From assembly GCF_025562755.1 (NCBI RefSeq), contig NZ_CP103300.1, positions 4,527,001 to 4,591,000 on the forward strand: a stretch of DNA of 64,000 nt, in the 5' to 3' direction. The first letter of the stretch is position 1. Each line of letters begins with the position of its first letter. The notes beneath the pieces are model-generated. The model saw only the letters and a program-made list of their open reading frames with translations, made no database searches and was not told the DNA's origin. Made by a program: the position numbers and the translations under genes. Below are positions 1-8,583 of the stretch, in pieces. The stretch is from Endozoicomonas euniceicola (lineage in GTDB: Bacteria; Pseudomonadota; Gammaproteobacteria; Pseudomonadales; Endozoicomonadaceae).

Positions 1-271
1 CCTGAGGGAAACAGGAGCAGTTTTATGATTGATTCCGGCTGTAAGGTACCCCATTGGACTCCTGATTCTCGACACGCTGCTTTTATTGATACTGCTATTA
101 TTCATCGCTGTCGGGACGAATTATGACACGCCAACGTGTAACCTGTGGTCTATTGGCCGATCAATTCTCCTATGGAACGCCTGCGACTGCAAACCCTGTG
201 TCTATGCACTTCGGGGTATGCCATGATGAGCAGGTGGACATTCATTCCAAACGGGTAAAGGCATACCATTC
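1..271. other. Leader region upstream of the TPR lipoprotein gene
   Basis: No gene is supported here. A 65-codon open frame at 29-226 (+) has no recognisable family and no convincing ribosome binding site. In many gammaproteobacteria hemA lies divergently at this point, but its start is not visible, so it would lie to the left of the window if present. The stretch probably carries the promoter of the downstream gene; I could not pick a convincing -35/-10 pair. Confidence 0.4.
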
Positions 272-2080
272 ATGAAGGAACTCAAAAGTTTCTCCTTACT
301 GCTGGCCAGAGTGTCGGTATTCTCTCTGGGTCTGGCTGCTTTGGGGGGATGTGTTACCACGCAGGGAGTTCGGTCCGGGCAGGGTTCTCAGGAGCCTTTG
401 ACTGACAACCTTACCATTGAGGTTGAAAAAGAACCGGTTCGTTCCTTTGAGCCTGAAACGGTTTACGATTTGCTGGTTGCCGAACTGGGGGGGCAGCGCA
501 AGCGCTACGATCTTGCCCTGGGTAATTACCTTAAACAGGCCCATAAAACCCGGGACGTTGGTGTGGCTGAACGAGCCTATCAGATCAGCCTGTTTATTGG
601 TGCCAGGCAGGCATCGCTGGATGCCGCCCTGCTCTGGGCAGAGCTGGCTCCGGATGATCCCCGCGCCTTGCAGGCCAGTGCCATAGAACTGGTGAGGGAC
701 GGGCAGCTTGGCCGTGCCGTTGACCAGATGCGCAAAGCTCTGGAATTGCAGGGTGAAACCAATTTTGATTTTCTTGCCTCAAGCGCGGCGGAGCTGACGA
801 ATGAAGATCGGGACAGCCTGCTTAAGACCTTTGACGCCATTTTGAAGGAGTATCCGGATCATCGTTCCCTGAAACTCGGCAAAGCGATTTTGCTACAACA
901 GGCGGGCCGTGACGAGGAAGCCATGCAGTTGTGCGATCAGCTGCTCAAACATGACCCGGAGTACGTTAAGGCTCTGATACTGAAGGGGCGTATTCTCAAC
1001 AAGCTGGGCCGTGGTGATGAGGCTGAAAAGATGCTGGCGGATGCGGTTGAGCGTCATCCGGATCGTCCTCGTCTGCGGTTGCTCTATGCGCGAGTGCTGG
1101 TTCATATAAATAAACTGGGTCATGCCCGTATTCAGTTTGAAGAACTGCTGAAGCAGTCCCCGAACGATGTTGAAATACTGATATCCCTGGCATTGATTGC
1201 CCTTGAAAATGATATGTTGGATCAGGCCGAGACGTACTTTAAACGGCTGTTGAAACTGGGGCAGCGTAAAGGTACGGCCAGTTATTATCTGGGTCGAATC
1301 AGTGAAAAGAAAGGGCATTTGAAAGAAGCGGAAACCTACTTTCTGAATGTGCCGCCCGGTAAAGAGTTTATGCGAGCCCAGGTGTCGCTGGTTCAGCTTA
1401 TGTTGTCACAGGGGCGGCTGAAGGATGCCAGGAAACACCTGGGTGAAGCGCGTAATCGTTACCCGATACACGCTGTTCAGCTGTATATGCTGGAAACGGA
1501 GATATTGACAGGAGCAGGGAAATATAACGAGGCGCTGGACCTGTTTGATGCCGCAGTGCTTCGTCATCCGGAAAACGTTAACCTGCTCTATGCTCGTGCC
1601 ATGGTACAGGAAAAGCTGGGCAAGCTGCAGGGGCTGGAAAAAGACCTGCGTGCCATTATCAAGCTGGAGCCCGATAACGCGGCGGCTTTAAATGCCCTGG
1701 GCTACACGCTTGCCGATAGTACGGACCGGTACAAGGAGGCCCGGGCGTTGATCGAGAAAGCTTACTCCATTGACAGCGAAGACCCGGCGATCATGGACAG
1801 TATGGGCTGGATTAATTACCGGCAGGGTAACCTTGAAGGGGCATTGAAGTACCTGGCACAGGCTTATAAAAAGTATCCCGACCACGAGGTGGCGGCGCAT
1901 CTGGGGGAGGTGCTCTGGATGATGGGGCGTAGGGACGAAGCGCTGGCTCTGTGGAAGAAGGCTCTGGAGCAGAAGCCTGACAGTGAGATTCTCAGAAGTA
2001 CCAGAGAACGGCTGGAAAAACAGGCTGAACCGCAAGGGAGCCGGAAGGAGGCTTCCGCTCCGGTAGCTTCCGAGCCCTGA
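272..2080 (+). CDS. TPR-repeat outer-membrane lipoprotein
   Basis: A 602-residue protein with a lipoprotein signal (hydrophobic segment then LAALGGC lipobox, Cys near residue 27) followed by tandem tetratricopeptide repeats over roughly residues 60-570. Typical TPR signatures such as ALNALGYTLAD and YLLAQAY-like helices recur every 34 residues. Proteins of this type sit just upstream of lolB in many gammaproteobacteria. TPR arrays act as protein-protein scaffolds, and envelope assembly is the likely setting, but the exact partner is unknown. A hairpin separates it from lolB, 92 bases downstream on the same strand. Confidence 0.85.
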   Translation: MKELKSFSLLLARVSVFSLGLAALGGCVTTQGVRSGQGSQEPLTDNLTIEVEKEPVRSFEPETVYDLLVAELGGQRKRYDLALGNYLKQAHKTRDVGVAERAYQISLFIGARQASLDAALLWAELAPDDPRALQASAIELVRDGQLGRAVDQMRKALELQGETNFDFLASSAAELTNEDRDSLLKTFDAILKEYPDHRSLKLGKAILLQQAGRDEEAMQLCDQLLKHDPEYVKALILKGRILNKLGRGDEAEKMLADAVERHPDRPRLRLLYARVLVHINKLGHARIQFEELLKQSPNDVEILISLALIALENDMLDQAETYFKRLLKLGQRKGTASYYLGRISEKKGHLKEAETYFLNVPPGKEFMRAQVSLVQLMLSQGRLKDARKHLGEARNRYPIHAVQLYMLETEILTGAGKYNEALDLFDAAVLRHPENVNLLYARAMVQEKLGKLQGLEKDLRAIIKLEPDNAAALNALGYTLADSTDRYKEARALIEKAYSIDSEDPAIMDSMGWINYRQGNLEGALKYLAQAYKKYPDHEVAAHLGEVLWMMGRRDEALALWKKALEQKPDSEILRSTRERLEKQAEPQGSRKEASAPVASEP

Positions 2081-2094
2081 CTGGCTGATAATTA

Positions 2095-2132
2095 TGCCAT
2101 TTCCGATTTCTAACGCAGGTTAGAAAATGGCA
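2095..2132 (+). terminator. Hairpin between TPR gene and lolB
   Basis: An inner stem TTCTAAC/GTTAGAA is enclosed by a second stem TGCCATTT/AAATGGCA. There is no long T run after it, so it may be an attenuator or mRNA-stability element rather than a full intrinsic terminator. Confidence 0.4.
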
Positions 2133-2172
2133 GTGGCACTAGATGTAATTTAAAGGTGTATCACAATCCGTT

Positions 2173-2781
2173 ATGCGTAATTTGTTTTCTCTGCCCGCAC
2201 TGCTGCTGATTATTCTGGTCAGTGGCTGTGCCACCACGCCAAAAGAGCCTGAACTGCCATTAGAGCTGCGGCAGACATTATGGGAAACCCGCTACAAGGA
2301 ACTGCAACAGATGAATCACTGGCAACTGATGGGCAGACTGGGCCTGCGGGTACCGGATCAGTCTGGTTCCATGTCGGTGGAGTGGTTGCAGAATCAGCAG
2401 GATTTTACCGTGTATCTGGATGGCCCTCTGGGTCAGTCGCTGGCGAAGATCGTCAGTAACGACCAGGGCATCGTAGTTGAAGCCGATGGCAAACGGTATC
2501 AGGGACGTACACCTGAAGCCCTGCTGTTCAGCCTGACAGGCTGGCAATTGCCGGTCAGTTATCTGCGGTTCTGGATTCAGGGTGTGCCGGTGCCGGGTAT
2601 TCAGGAAACCTCCATACAGCTGGATAACGAGGGACAGTTGTCGCATCTGCAACAGGCTGGCTGGACCATTGACTATCTGGAATATCAGAGCCAGTCTCCA
2701 GTGTCCCTGCCGGGGCGGATCAGGGTCAAAAAAGACGATGTTCAAATGACACTGGTTGCCAGGCGCTGGCAGGTTAAATAA
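2173..2781 (+). CDS. lolB: Outer-membrane lipoprotein receptor LolB
   Basis: A 202-residue lipoprotein with signal peptide and lipobox (LVSGC, Cys about residue 19). LolB is the outer-membrane acceptor of the Lol pathway: it receives lipoproteins from periplasmic LolA and inserts them in the outer membrane. The length matches the family (about 200 residues). The motif near residue 45, NHWQLMGRLGLRVPDQSGSM, corresponds to the conserved W..GR.. start of the LolB fold. Its position directly upstream of ispE is the standard gammaproteobacterial context and strongly supports the call. Confidence 0.93.
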   Translation: MRNLFSLPALLLIILVSGCATTPKEPELPLELRQTLWETRYKELQQMNHWQLMGRLGLRVPDQSGSMSVEWLQNQQDFTVYLDGPLGQSLAKIVSNDQGIVVEADGKRYQGRTPEALLFSLTGWQLPVSYLRFWIQGVPVPGIQETSIQLDNEGQLSHLQQAGWTIDYLEYQSQSPVSLPGRIRVKKDDVQMTLVARRWQVK

Positions 2782-2833
2782 CCTCGCACTTTTAAACGCT
2801 ACTAATTTTAAGCACTAACAACGGTTGTAACCC

Positions 2834-3757
2834 ATGAAGTCTGAACTGGTATTGCCAGCGCCTGCCAAGCTGAATCTGTTTCTTCATATCACCGGACGTC
2901 GTCCGGATGGTTATCATGCCCTGCAAACCCTGTTTCAGTTTCTTGATTATGGCGATGAACTGGGATTTACCCTGCAGGATTCACTGGCGCTGGAATGTAA
3001 CCTTCCTGAGCTGGTTAACGACGACAACCTGATTCTTAAAGCAGCCCGCCTGTTGCAACAGGAAACCGGTACGCAGCAGGGAGCCCGTATTCGGCTGGAC
3101 AAGCGTTTGCCAATGGGGGGCGGAGTCGGAGGTGGTAGTTCGGATGCGGCGACCACGCTGCTTGGCCTGAATGCTCTCTGGGATTTGCAGCTGTCTGAGG
3201 AACGTCTGGCTGAACTGGGATTGCAGCTGGGGGCAGATGTGCCGGTATTTGTACGCGGTTCTGCGGCGTTTGCCGAAGGGGTGGGGGAGATACTTACGCC
3301 TGCTCACCCGCCGGAATACTGGTATCTGGTTCTGGTGCCTGATTGTCATGTAAATACCGTAAAAATGTATGCTCACGGGGATTTGACAAGAGATACACCG
3401 GCGATTAAAGTGTGCGCCGCGTTGGAAACGTACGAAGAACAGAGGCGTCAAAATCGGCTACATAATGATTTTGAGCCGTTGGTTCGGCGACTTTATCCTG
3501 AAGTTGAATCTTGCATACGGCTGTTGGATAATGTCCCAAATTCGAGCATAGGGCGAGCTATGATGAGCGGATCGGGTGCATGTGTATTTGTGCCATTTGC
3601 CAGTCGCGAACAGGCGGAATCGGCTAAGGCGACAATAAGCTCTGACTCTGGCTCTGATATAGAGGCTTTTATTGCCCGTGGCGTGAATACATCTCCGCTA
3701 CACAGCACTCTGCACAGGCGGCAGGCGGTGCATCAGCTCGAAGCATGTTCGACATGA
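2834..3757 (+). CDS. ispE: 4-diphosphocytidyl-2-C-methyl-D-erythritol kinase
   Basis: A 307-residue GHMP-family kinase of the MEP isoprenoid pathway, phosphorylating CDP-ME at the 2-hydroxyl with ATP. The N-terminal PAPAKLNLFLHITGRRPDGYH is diagnostic for IspE. The ATP-binding glycine loop LPMGGGVGGGSSDAA lies at about residues 91-105. The C-terminal GVNTSPLH matches the family end, and the remaining residues make it slightly longer than the E. coli protein (about 283). It is followed by tRNA-Gln and prs, the usual neighbours. Confidence 0.96.
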   Translation: MKSELVLPAPAKLNLFLHITGRRPDGYHALQTLFQFLDYGDELGFTLQDSLALECNLPELVNDDNLILKAARLLQQETGTQQGARIRLDKRLPMGGGVGGGSSDAATTLLGLNALWDLQLSEERLAELGLQLGADVPVFVRGSAAFAEGVGEILTPAHPPEYWYLVLVPDCHVNTVKMYAHGDLTRDTPAIKVCAALETYEEQRRQNRLHNDFEPLVRRLYPEVESCIRLLDNVPNSSIGRAMMSGSGACVFVPFASREQAESAKATISSDSGSDIEAFIARGVNTSPLHSTLHRRQAVHQLEACST

Positions 3758-3809
3758 TTTCCACAGCTGCAGCGTTCACTGCAAACGAATTTATAGCCTC
3801 CAAAGCTAC

Positions 3810-3884
3810 TGGGGTATCGCCAAGCGGTAAGGCAACGGGTTTTGATCCCGTCATGCGCAGGTTCGAATCCTGCTACCCCAGCCA
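3810..3884 (+). tRNA. tRNA-Gln (anticodon TTG)
   Basis: A 75-nt tRNA with acceptor stem TGGGGTA/TACCCCA, anticodon stem ACGGG/CCCGT with loop TTTTGAT (anticodon TTG at 3842-3844), T-loop GTTCGAATC and an encoded CCA end. It sits between ispE and prs, a conserved location in gammaproteobacteria. Its sequence is the same as the two tRNA-Gln genes of the cluster at 18.7-19.1 kb. Confidence 0.98.
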
Positions 3885-3989
3885 TTTTGCTGAATCTTCT
3901 CTTCCTGCTAGTAGCAGTCCTGACTGCTGCGAACATCGCACACAGAAAATCATCCTCCTACACCCACGTCGAGAGCAAGGTACTTACCC

Positions 3990-4931
3990 GTGTCGAAAAT
4001 GATGGTGTTTGCCGGCAACTCAAACCCTGAGCTGGTTCACAAGGTTGTTAATCACCTGCACATTCCTTTAGGCAAGGCTTATGTCGGCCGCTTCAGCGAC
4101 GGCGAGATTGCTGTTGAGATCCAGGAAAACGTGCGAGGCAGGGACGTATTTATTATTCAGTCCACCTGCGCTCCTACCAACGATAACTTGATGGAACTGC
4201 TGGTAATGGCTGACGCCATGCGCCGCTCTTCCGCCGTTCGTATCACGGCAGTACTGCCTTACTTCGGTTATGCGCGTCAGGATCGTCGTCCTCGCTCCAG
4301 TCGTGTGCCAATCAGTGCCAAGGTCGTTGCTGACATGATTGCCAGCGTGGGTGTCGACCGTGTACTGACCGTTGACCTGCACGCTGACCAGATCCAGGGT
4401 TTCTTCGACATCCCTGTAGACAACATCTACGGCTCTCCGATCCTGCTGGACGATATGGAGCGTCAGGGTTACGAAAACCTGATGGTCGTTTCTCCTGACC
4501 ACGGTGGTGTCGTTCGCGCCCGTGCTGTTGCCAAGCGCCTGAACACTGAACTGGCGATCATCGACAAGCGTCGTCCTGAAGCCAACAAGTCTGAAGTGAT
4601 GAACATCATTGGTGACGTATCCGGCCGTACCTGCGTACTGGTTGACGATATGGTCGATACGGCCGGTACTCTGTGTGCCGCTGCGGCTGCCCTGAAAGAA
4701 AAGGGTGCCACCCAGGTTATCGCTTACTGCACGCATCCGGTTCTGTCCGGTCGTGCGCTGGAAAATGTTGCCAACTCCCAGCTGGATGAGCTGGTAGTGA
4801 CCAACACTATCCCTCTGAGCCCGGCTGCCCAGGCTCTGGGTCGTATCCGTCAGCTGGATATGTCCCCGCTGCTGGCTGAGTCTGTGCGCAGAATCAGCAA
4901 TGCGGAATCTATCAGTGCCATGTTCCAGTAA
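3990..4931 (+). CDS. prs: Ribose-phosphate pyrophosphokinase
   Basis: A 313-residue PRPP synthetase making phosphoribosyl pyrophosphate from ribose-5-phosphate and ATP for purine, pyrimidine, His, Trp and NAD synthesis. It starts with GTG at 3990 (MSKMMVFAGNSN), consistent with the family start. Visible signatures are RQDRRPRSSRVPISAK, the VVSPDHGGVVRARAVA catalytic flexible region and the PRPP-binding loop CVLVDDMVDTAGT near residues 215-227. The length equals the bacterial norm. A strong terminator follows, so it is probably the last gene of its transcript. Confidence 0.97.
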   Translation: MSKMMVFAGNSNPELVHKVVNHLHIPLGKAYVGRFSDGEIAVEIQENVRGRDVFIIQSTCAPTNDNLMELLVMADAMRRSSAVRITAVLPYFGYARQDRRPRSSRVPISAKVVADMIASVGVDRVLTVDLHADQIQGFFDIPVDNIYGSPILLDDMERQGYENLMVVSPDHGGVVRARAVAKRLNTELAIIDKRRPEANKSEVMNIIGDVSGRTCVLVDDMVDTAGTLCAAAAALKEKGATQVIAYCTHPVLSGRALENVANSQLDELVVTNTIPLSPAAQALGRIRQLDMSPLLAESVRRISNAESISAMFQ

Positions 4932-4966
4932 TCTCAAGGGCTTGCGCTGATTTAGGCAATCCGTTC

Positions 4967-5002
4967 AAAAAGACCCATGTCGTTTGATTTGGGTCTTTTT
5001 TT
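4967..5002 (+). terminator. Intrinsic terminator of prs
   Basis: Stem AAAAGACCCA/TGGGTCTTTT with a 12-nt loop followed by a run of T. It lies 35 bases after the prs stop. Confidence 0.9.
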
Positions 5003-5202
5003 GTTTTTGGGATGGAAAAATTACAAAAACGCTTTTTGTCAGACTTGTGTCGTGGCACTCACTTCGGATCATTCAGACTTGTTGAGTACATGCTTATACA
5101 GCAACAGACCAATGGTGGTTTTCTGCTTTTAGCAAAATCGTCGTAAACCCTCGCCCAATGCGGGCGGGGATATAAGACGGGAAGGCGCAGAGCCTTCCGC
5201 CA

Positions 5203-5631
5203 TCAATCTGGTGTACTCTGGCTATTAACGTAGTCCTTCAGAGTCTCGATAGTTGCACCGCCAGCACTGCAAGCAAAGTAAGACCTTGACCACATTAAGC
5301 CTGCTTTGCTCTGAGCAGTAAGGTGGGTATTCAGCATTCGCAACCGTCTTGATGATGTTGATTTGAGATTATTTACCATGACACTGATAGCCAGTTTTGG
5401 TGGGTAGGCCACCAACAGGTGTACGTGATCTTTTTCGCCATCCATTTCAAGTAACTGGCATTCCAGTTTTTCACATGCACTCTCGAACGACTCCCGTAAC
5501 TGCTTGATCATATAGCCATCAAAAAGCTTTCGTCTGTACTTTGTCGTGAACACCAAATGAACAACCAGCTTGGTAACGCTATGTCGTTTGCGAAGATACC
5601 CTTTAAGTAAATCTTTATTGTGTGCGCTCAC
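5203..5631 (-). CDS. tnpA: IS200/IS605 Y1 transposase TnpA, copy 1
   Basis: A 142-residue HUH single-strand transposase. The metal-binding HUH motif is HVH in EKDHVHLLVAYPP, and the candidate catalytic tyrosine is in TLKDYVNSQ near the C terminus. The start is taken as GTG at 5631 because AGAGG lies 8 bases upstream and the resulting length matches the family. A longer frame to 5733 would run into tnpB. TnpA catalyses single-strand excision and insertion using the hairpins at the element ends. It is divergent from tnpB with about 65 bases between. Confidence 0.92.
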   Translation of the reverse strand: MSAHNKDLLKGYLRKRHSVTKLVVHLVFTTKYRRKLFDGYMIKQLRESFESACEKLECQLLEMDGEKDHVHLLVAYPPKLAISVMVNNLKSTSSRRLRMLNTHLTAQSKAGLMWSRSYFACSAGGATIETLKDYVNSQSTPD

Positions 5632-5696
5632 TTGAAAACCTCTTTCAAATACCTGTAATATAAATTTTATATTAATGAGCACTGAAATAACGTTCC

Positions 5697-6869
5697 ATGC
5701 TGAGAGCCACCAAAGTACGAATCTATCCAACATCAGAGCAGGCGGAATTTCTCGACCGTCAGTTTGATGCTGTGCGGTTCGTATGGAACAAGGCCCTGGC
5801 TATTAAGGTTCATTATTACAAGGTTCGTGGGCAGAGCCTTTCTCCCAAAAAACACCTGAAGCCCTTGCTGGCAAAAGCCAAGAAAAGCCGAAAGTACTCA
5901 TGGCTGAAAAACGCTGACTCTATTGCACTGCAACAGGCCACTATCAATCTGGATACGGCCTTTCAAAACTTTTTCAATCCCAAATTGCAGGCAAGATTTC
6001 CTCGCTTCAAGAAAAAGCATGGCAAGCAAAGTAGCTACCATTGTACGTCTGTCTCTGTGGGCGATAACTGGATAAAAATCCCCAAGTGCAAGCCCATAAG
6101 GGCTAAAGTGCATCGTGAAATAGTGGGTAAGGTGAAGTCTATCACCCTGAGCAGAACGCTAACCGGCAAGTATTTTGCCTCCATATTGGCTGATGATACC
6201 CAGGAACAACCAAAACAGATTGATAATCTTGAAGCTAATCAGGTTGTCGGTGTTGATATGGGGATTACTGATCTGGCTATCACCAGTACCGGCCATAAGA
6301 CTGGCAATCCTCGCTTTCTGAAAAAAGCACAACGTAACCTGAAAAGAAAACAACAGGCTCTATCTCGCTGCAAGAAAGGCTCAAAAGGTAGGCACAAAGC
6401 CCGTTTATTGGTGGCAAAGGCGCATGAGCGTGTAGCCTTTGCCCGTAATGATTTTCAGCATAAGCTATCAAAACAACTCATCGACGAAAACCAAGCGGTG
6501 ATTGTGGAGACACTGAAAGTTAAGAACATGCTCAAGAACAAGCGTCTTGCTCGTTCTATTGCTGATGCTGGCTGGCACTCACTGATAACCAAACTCGAAT
6601 ACAAGGCAAAGCAGGAAGGTAAACATCTGGTGAAGATAGACCAGTGGTTTGCATCCTCTAAAACTTGCTCAGTCTGCGATTTGAAACAGGAAAAAATGCC
6701 ATTGAGAATCCGATCATGGGAGTGTAGCTGTGGTGCTATCCATGACCGGGATATTAATGCAGCTCGCAATATCAAGAAGCAAGGCATATTGAAATTAAAG
6801 GCGGAAGGACTGTCCGTTTCTGCTGATGGAGGCTTGCGTAAATCCGGCATACTGTCGGTTGCTGCCTAA
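5697..6869 (+). CDS. tnpB: TnpB RNA-guided nuclease-like protein, copy 1
   Basis: A 390-residue TnpB with N-terminal helix-turn-helix-like region (LRATKVRIYPTSEQ), RuvC-like catalytic residues in VGVDMGITDLA (D about 187), VIVETLKVKNM (E about 270) and CGAIHDRDINAARN (D about 351), and a zinc ribbon CSVC...CSC around 324-345. All key residues are intact. In studied IS605 elements TnpB is an RNA-guided DNA endonuclease using an RNA from the element right end and is not needed for transposition. It differs from copy 2 at a few residues, for example SGIL versus SGRL near the end. Confidence 0.93.
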   Translation: MLRATKVRIYPTSEQAEFLDRQFDAVRFVWNKALAIKVHYYKVRGQSLSPKKHLKPLLAKAKKSRKYSWLKNADSIALQQATINLDTAFQNFFNPKLQARFPRFKKKHGKQSSYHCTSVSVGDNWIKIPKCKPIRAKVHREIVGKVKSITLSRTLTGKYFASILADDTQEQPKQIDNLEANQVVGVDMGITDLAITSTGHKTGNPRFLKKAQRNLKRKQQALSRCKKGSKGRHKARLLVAKAHERVAFARNDFQHKLSKQLIDENQAVIVETLKVKNMLKNKRLARSIADAGWHSLITKLEYKAKQEGKHLVKIDQWFASSKTCSVCDLKQEKMPLRIRSWECSCGAIHDRDINAARNIKKQGILKLKAEGLSVSADGGLRKSGILSVAA

Positions 6870-6930
6870 GAAATCAGAAGCCTCACCCGATAGGGTGGGG
6901 AGCAGTCACTGCGTACCCGTTTTACGAAAA
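6780..6930 (+). ncRNA. Candidate omega RNA region of IS copy 1 with flank guide
   Basis: By analogy with characterised TnpB systems, the scaffold RNA should span the 3' end of tnpB and the right-end hairpin (8-bp stem near 6881-6900) and continue past the element end at 6909 into a flank-derived guide, here TGCGTACCCGTTTTAC. This is inferred from family knowledge. The hairpin and element end are seen; the transcript boundaries are not. Confidence 0.4.
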
Positions 6931-7006
6931 GTTTGCTAAAACATAGGCTTTCGGTCTGGTATTTGGTCATGACCGACCGCACTTTCCGTAAAGCGGACAG
7001 ATGCGT

Positions 7007-7035
7007 TTGGCAATCGGCTGGTTTGCAGGTATGAT
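7007..7035 (+). promoter_or_regulatory. Sigma-70 promoter of rplY
   Basis: TTGGCA at 7007-7012 and TATGAT at 7030-7035 with an exact 17-base spacer, 86 bases before the rplY start. It lies just after the IS right end, so the insertion left this promoter intact. Confidence 0.75.
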
Positions 7036-7120
7036 ACGTCGCCTTTATATCAGCCGCTGATGAACTCCCATAGTCTGGTCGCAAGATTGATGTGGAAGGG
7101 CGGCATTCTGGAGAAAGAAA

Positions 7121-7747
7121 ATGTCTGAAGCTATTACTCTGAACGCTGTTGTGCGTAAAGATGTAGGGAAAGGTGCGAGCCGCCGCCTGCGTCACGAAGA
7201 TAAAGTACCTGCCATCATCTACGGTGGTGAAGCTGAGCCTGTACAGGTTACCCTGGAAGGCAAGGCTATCCGTAAGGCTCTGGAGTCTGAATCCTTCTAC
7301 TCCCAGATCGTTAACCTGGATATCGAAGGTGCTGCTCAGCAGGTTATCTTGAAAGACGTTCAGCGTCACCCGGCGAAAGAATTCGCTATGCACATGGACT
7401 TCCTGCGTGTAGACGCTACTCACGCGGTAACCACCCACGTGCCTCTGCACTTCATCAACGAAGAAGCCTGTGTTGGTGTTAAGGCTGGCGGTGCTATTAC
7501 TCACGCTCGCGTTGAAGTTGAAGTTAAGTGTCTGCCTGCTGACCTGCCAGAGTTCATCGAAGTGAACATGGCTGAGGTTGATCTGGGTGGTCACGTACAC
7601 CTGTCCGACCTGACTCTGCCAGAAGGCGTTCAGCTGGTTGCTATGCTGCAGGGCGAAGGTCACGACCTGGACGTTGCCAGCGTACAGAAGACCCGTGGCG
7701 CTGCTGAAGGTGAAGAAGCTTCTGAAGAAGAAGCTGGCGAAGAGTAA
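7121..7747 (+). CDS. rplY: 50S ribosomal protein L25/general stress protein Ctc
   Basis: A 208-residue protein of the long (CTC) form of L25. The N-terminal 5S rRNA-binding beta-barrel domain spans about residues 5-95 (RKDVGKGASRRLR, PAIIYGG). A C-terminal TL5/CTC domain follows, with an acidic tail rich in Glu. It binds 5S rRNA in the large subunit. The order prs-rplY-pth-ychF is the normal gammaproteobacterial arrangement. GAGAAAG lies just before the ATG. Confidence 0.95.
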   Translation: MSEAITLNAVVRKDVGKGASRRLRHEDKVPAIIYGGEAEPVQVTLEGKAIRKALESESFYSQIVNLDIEGAAQQVILKDVQRHPAKEFAMHMDFLRVDATHAVTTHVPLHFINEEACVGVKAGGAITHARVEVEVKCLPADLPEFIEVNMAEVDLGGHVHLSDLTLPEGVQLVAMLQGEGHDLDVASVQKTRGAAEGEEASEEEAGEE

Positions 7748-7801
7748 GACCCGGTCTTACTGTTTCCAGTAGTAACAGCTCTGATTAAACCCCGGGCTGT
7801 C

Positions 7802-7845
7802 GAAAACAGCTTTCATTGCTTAAAGTGATGAAAGCTGTTTTTTTA
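7802..7845 (+). terminator. Terminator after rplY
   Basis: Stem AAAACAGCTTTCA/TGAAAGCTGTTTT followed by T residues, with a 13-base loop. It separates rplY from pth. Confidence 0.9.
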
Positions 7846-7894
7846 TGTGTAGAATTTATACGTTTCAGACTGTTATCAGGAGTGTGTTTCGATT

Positions 7895-8494
7895 ATGGCT
7901 AAACCATCAGAGAACGCCATCCAACTGATTGTGGGCTTGGGAAACCCGGGCGCTCAGTACGATGATACCCGCCATAACGCTGGTTTCTGGTTTGTGGAAG
8001 AGCTAGCTCGTGCCTGCGGTGCTGTCCTGCAACCAGAAAAAAAGTTTTTTGGCCATGCTGCACGCATTACCATCAAGGGTCAGGATGTTCGTCTGTTGAG
8101 CCCGACAACGTTTATGAATCGCAGCGGTCAGGCGGTGAGCGCGCTGGCGACTTTCTATAAAATTCCACCTCAGTCTATTCTGGTGGCCCACGATGAGCTG
8201 GATCTTCCTCCTGGCGTCGGACGTCTGAAACAGGGCGGAGGTCATGGGGGCCATAACGGCCTGCGCGATATTATTTCTTCCCTGGGGAATAATAAGGATT
8301 TCCTTCGTTTACGGCTTGGAATTGGTCATCCGGGAAACAGTAAGGAAGTGGTGAACTACGTGCTGAACAAGCCGCCGGTGGCTGATCGGCAGAGGATTGA
8401 TGCGGTGATTGATGAAGCGGTACGGGTAACGGCTGAAGTTGTTAACGGCGCACGCCAGAAGGCGGTTCAGGAGCTGCACACCTTTAAAGGCTGA
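7895..8494 (+). CDS. pth: Peptidyl-tRNA hydrolase
   Basis: A 199-residue Pth that releases peptides from prematurely dropped peptidyl-tRNA. The N-terminal GLGNPGAQYDDTRHNAGF carries the catalytic His (about residue 29). TFMNRSGQAV and the HDELDLPPG and GHGGHNGLRD motifs are all conserved. The length is normal. It follows rplY on the same strand after a terminator, and a short hairpin terminator follows it, overlapping the convergent ligase gene end. Confidence 0.97.
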   Translation: MAKPSENAIQLIVGLGNPGAQYDDTRHNAGFWFVEELARACGAVLQPEKKFFGHAARITIKGQDVRLLSPTTFMNRSGQAVSALATFYKIPPQSILVAHDELDLPPGVGRLKQGGGHGGHNGLRDIISSLGNNKDFLRLRLGIGHPGNSKEVVNYVLNKPPVADRQRIDAVIDEAVRVTAEVVNGARQKAVQELHTFKG

Positions 8495-8559
8495 AGGTTA
8501 GAATGGGCCGCTGGCCGCATCCCGAAGCCAGTTGTTGGGTGCTGGCTGAGGGATTCAGT

Positions 8560-8583
8560 CAGTAAAATAATTACTGTTTTTTT
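8560..8583 (+). terminator. Terminator of pth
   Basis: Stem CAGTAA/TTACTG with a 5-base loop followed by seven T. It overlaps the stop codon of the convergent minus-strand ligase gene. Confidence 0.75.

Larger units (their letters stand above)
5129..6909. mobile_element. IS200/IS605-type element, copy 1 (complete, 1781 bp)
   Basis: The boundaries come from comparing three copies in the window: all begin TTAGCAAAATCG and end GGGAGCAGTCAC. Length is 1781 bp in copies 1 and 2. There are no terminal inverted repeats, as expected for this family. Instead there is a left-end hairpin (CCTCGCCC/GGGCGGGG near 5149) and a right-end hairpin (CCTCACCC/GGGTGGGG near 6881). The element carries divergent tnpA (-) and tnpB (+). 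It lies between prs and rplY without interrupting a gene. The TTAG at the left edge may be the target tetranucleotide. Confidence 0.93.

Noticed and set aside
29..226. 65-codon open frame at the left edge
   Set aside because: No family match, no ribosome binding site, and hydrophobic content could be chance.
893..1318. Several long shadow frames inside housekeeping genes (for example in the TPR gene and prs)
   Set aside because: They are antisense to well-supported genes with clear family signatures.
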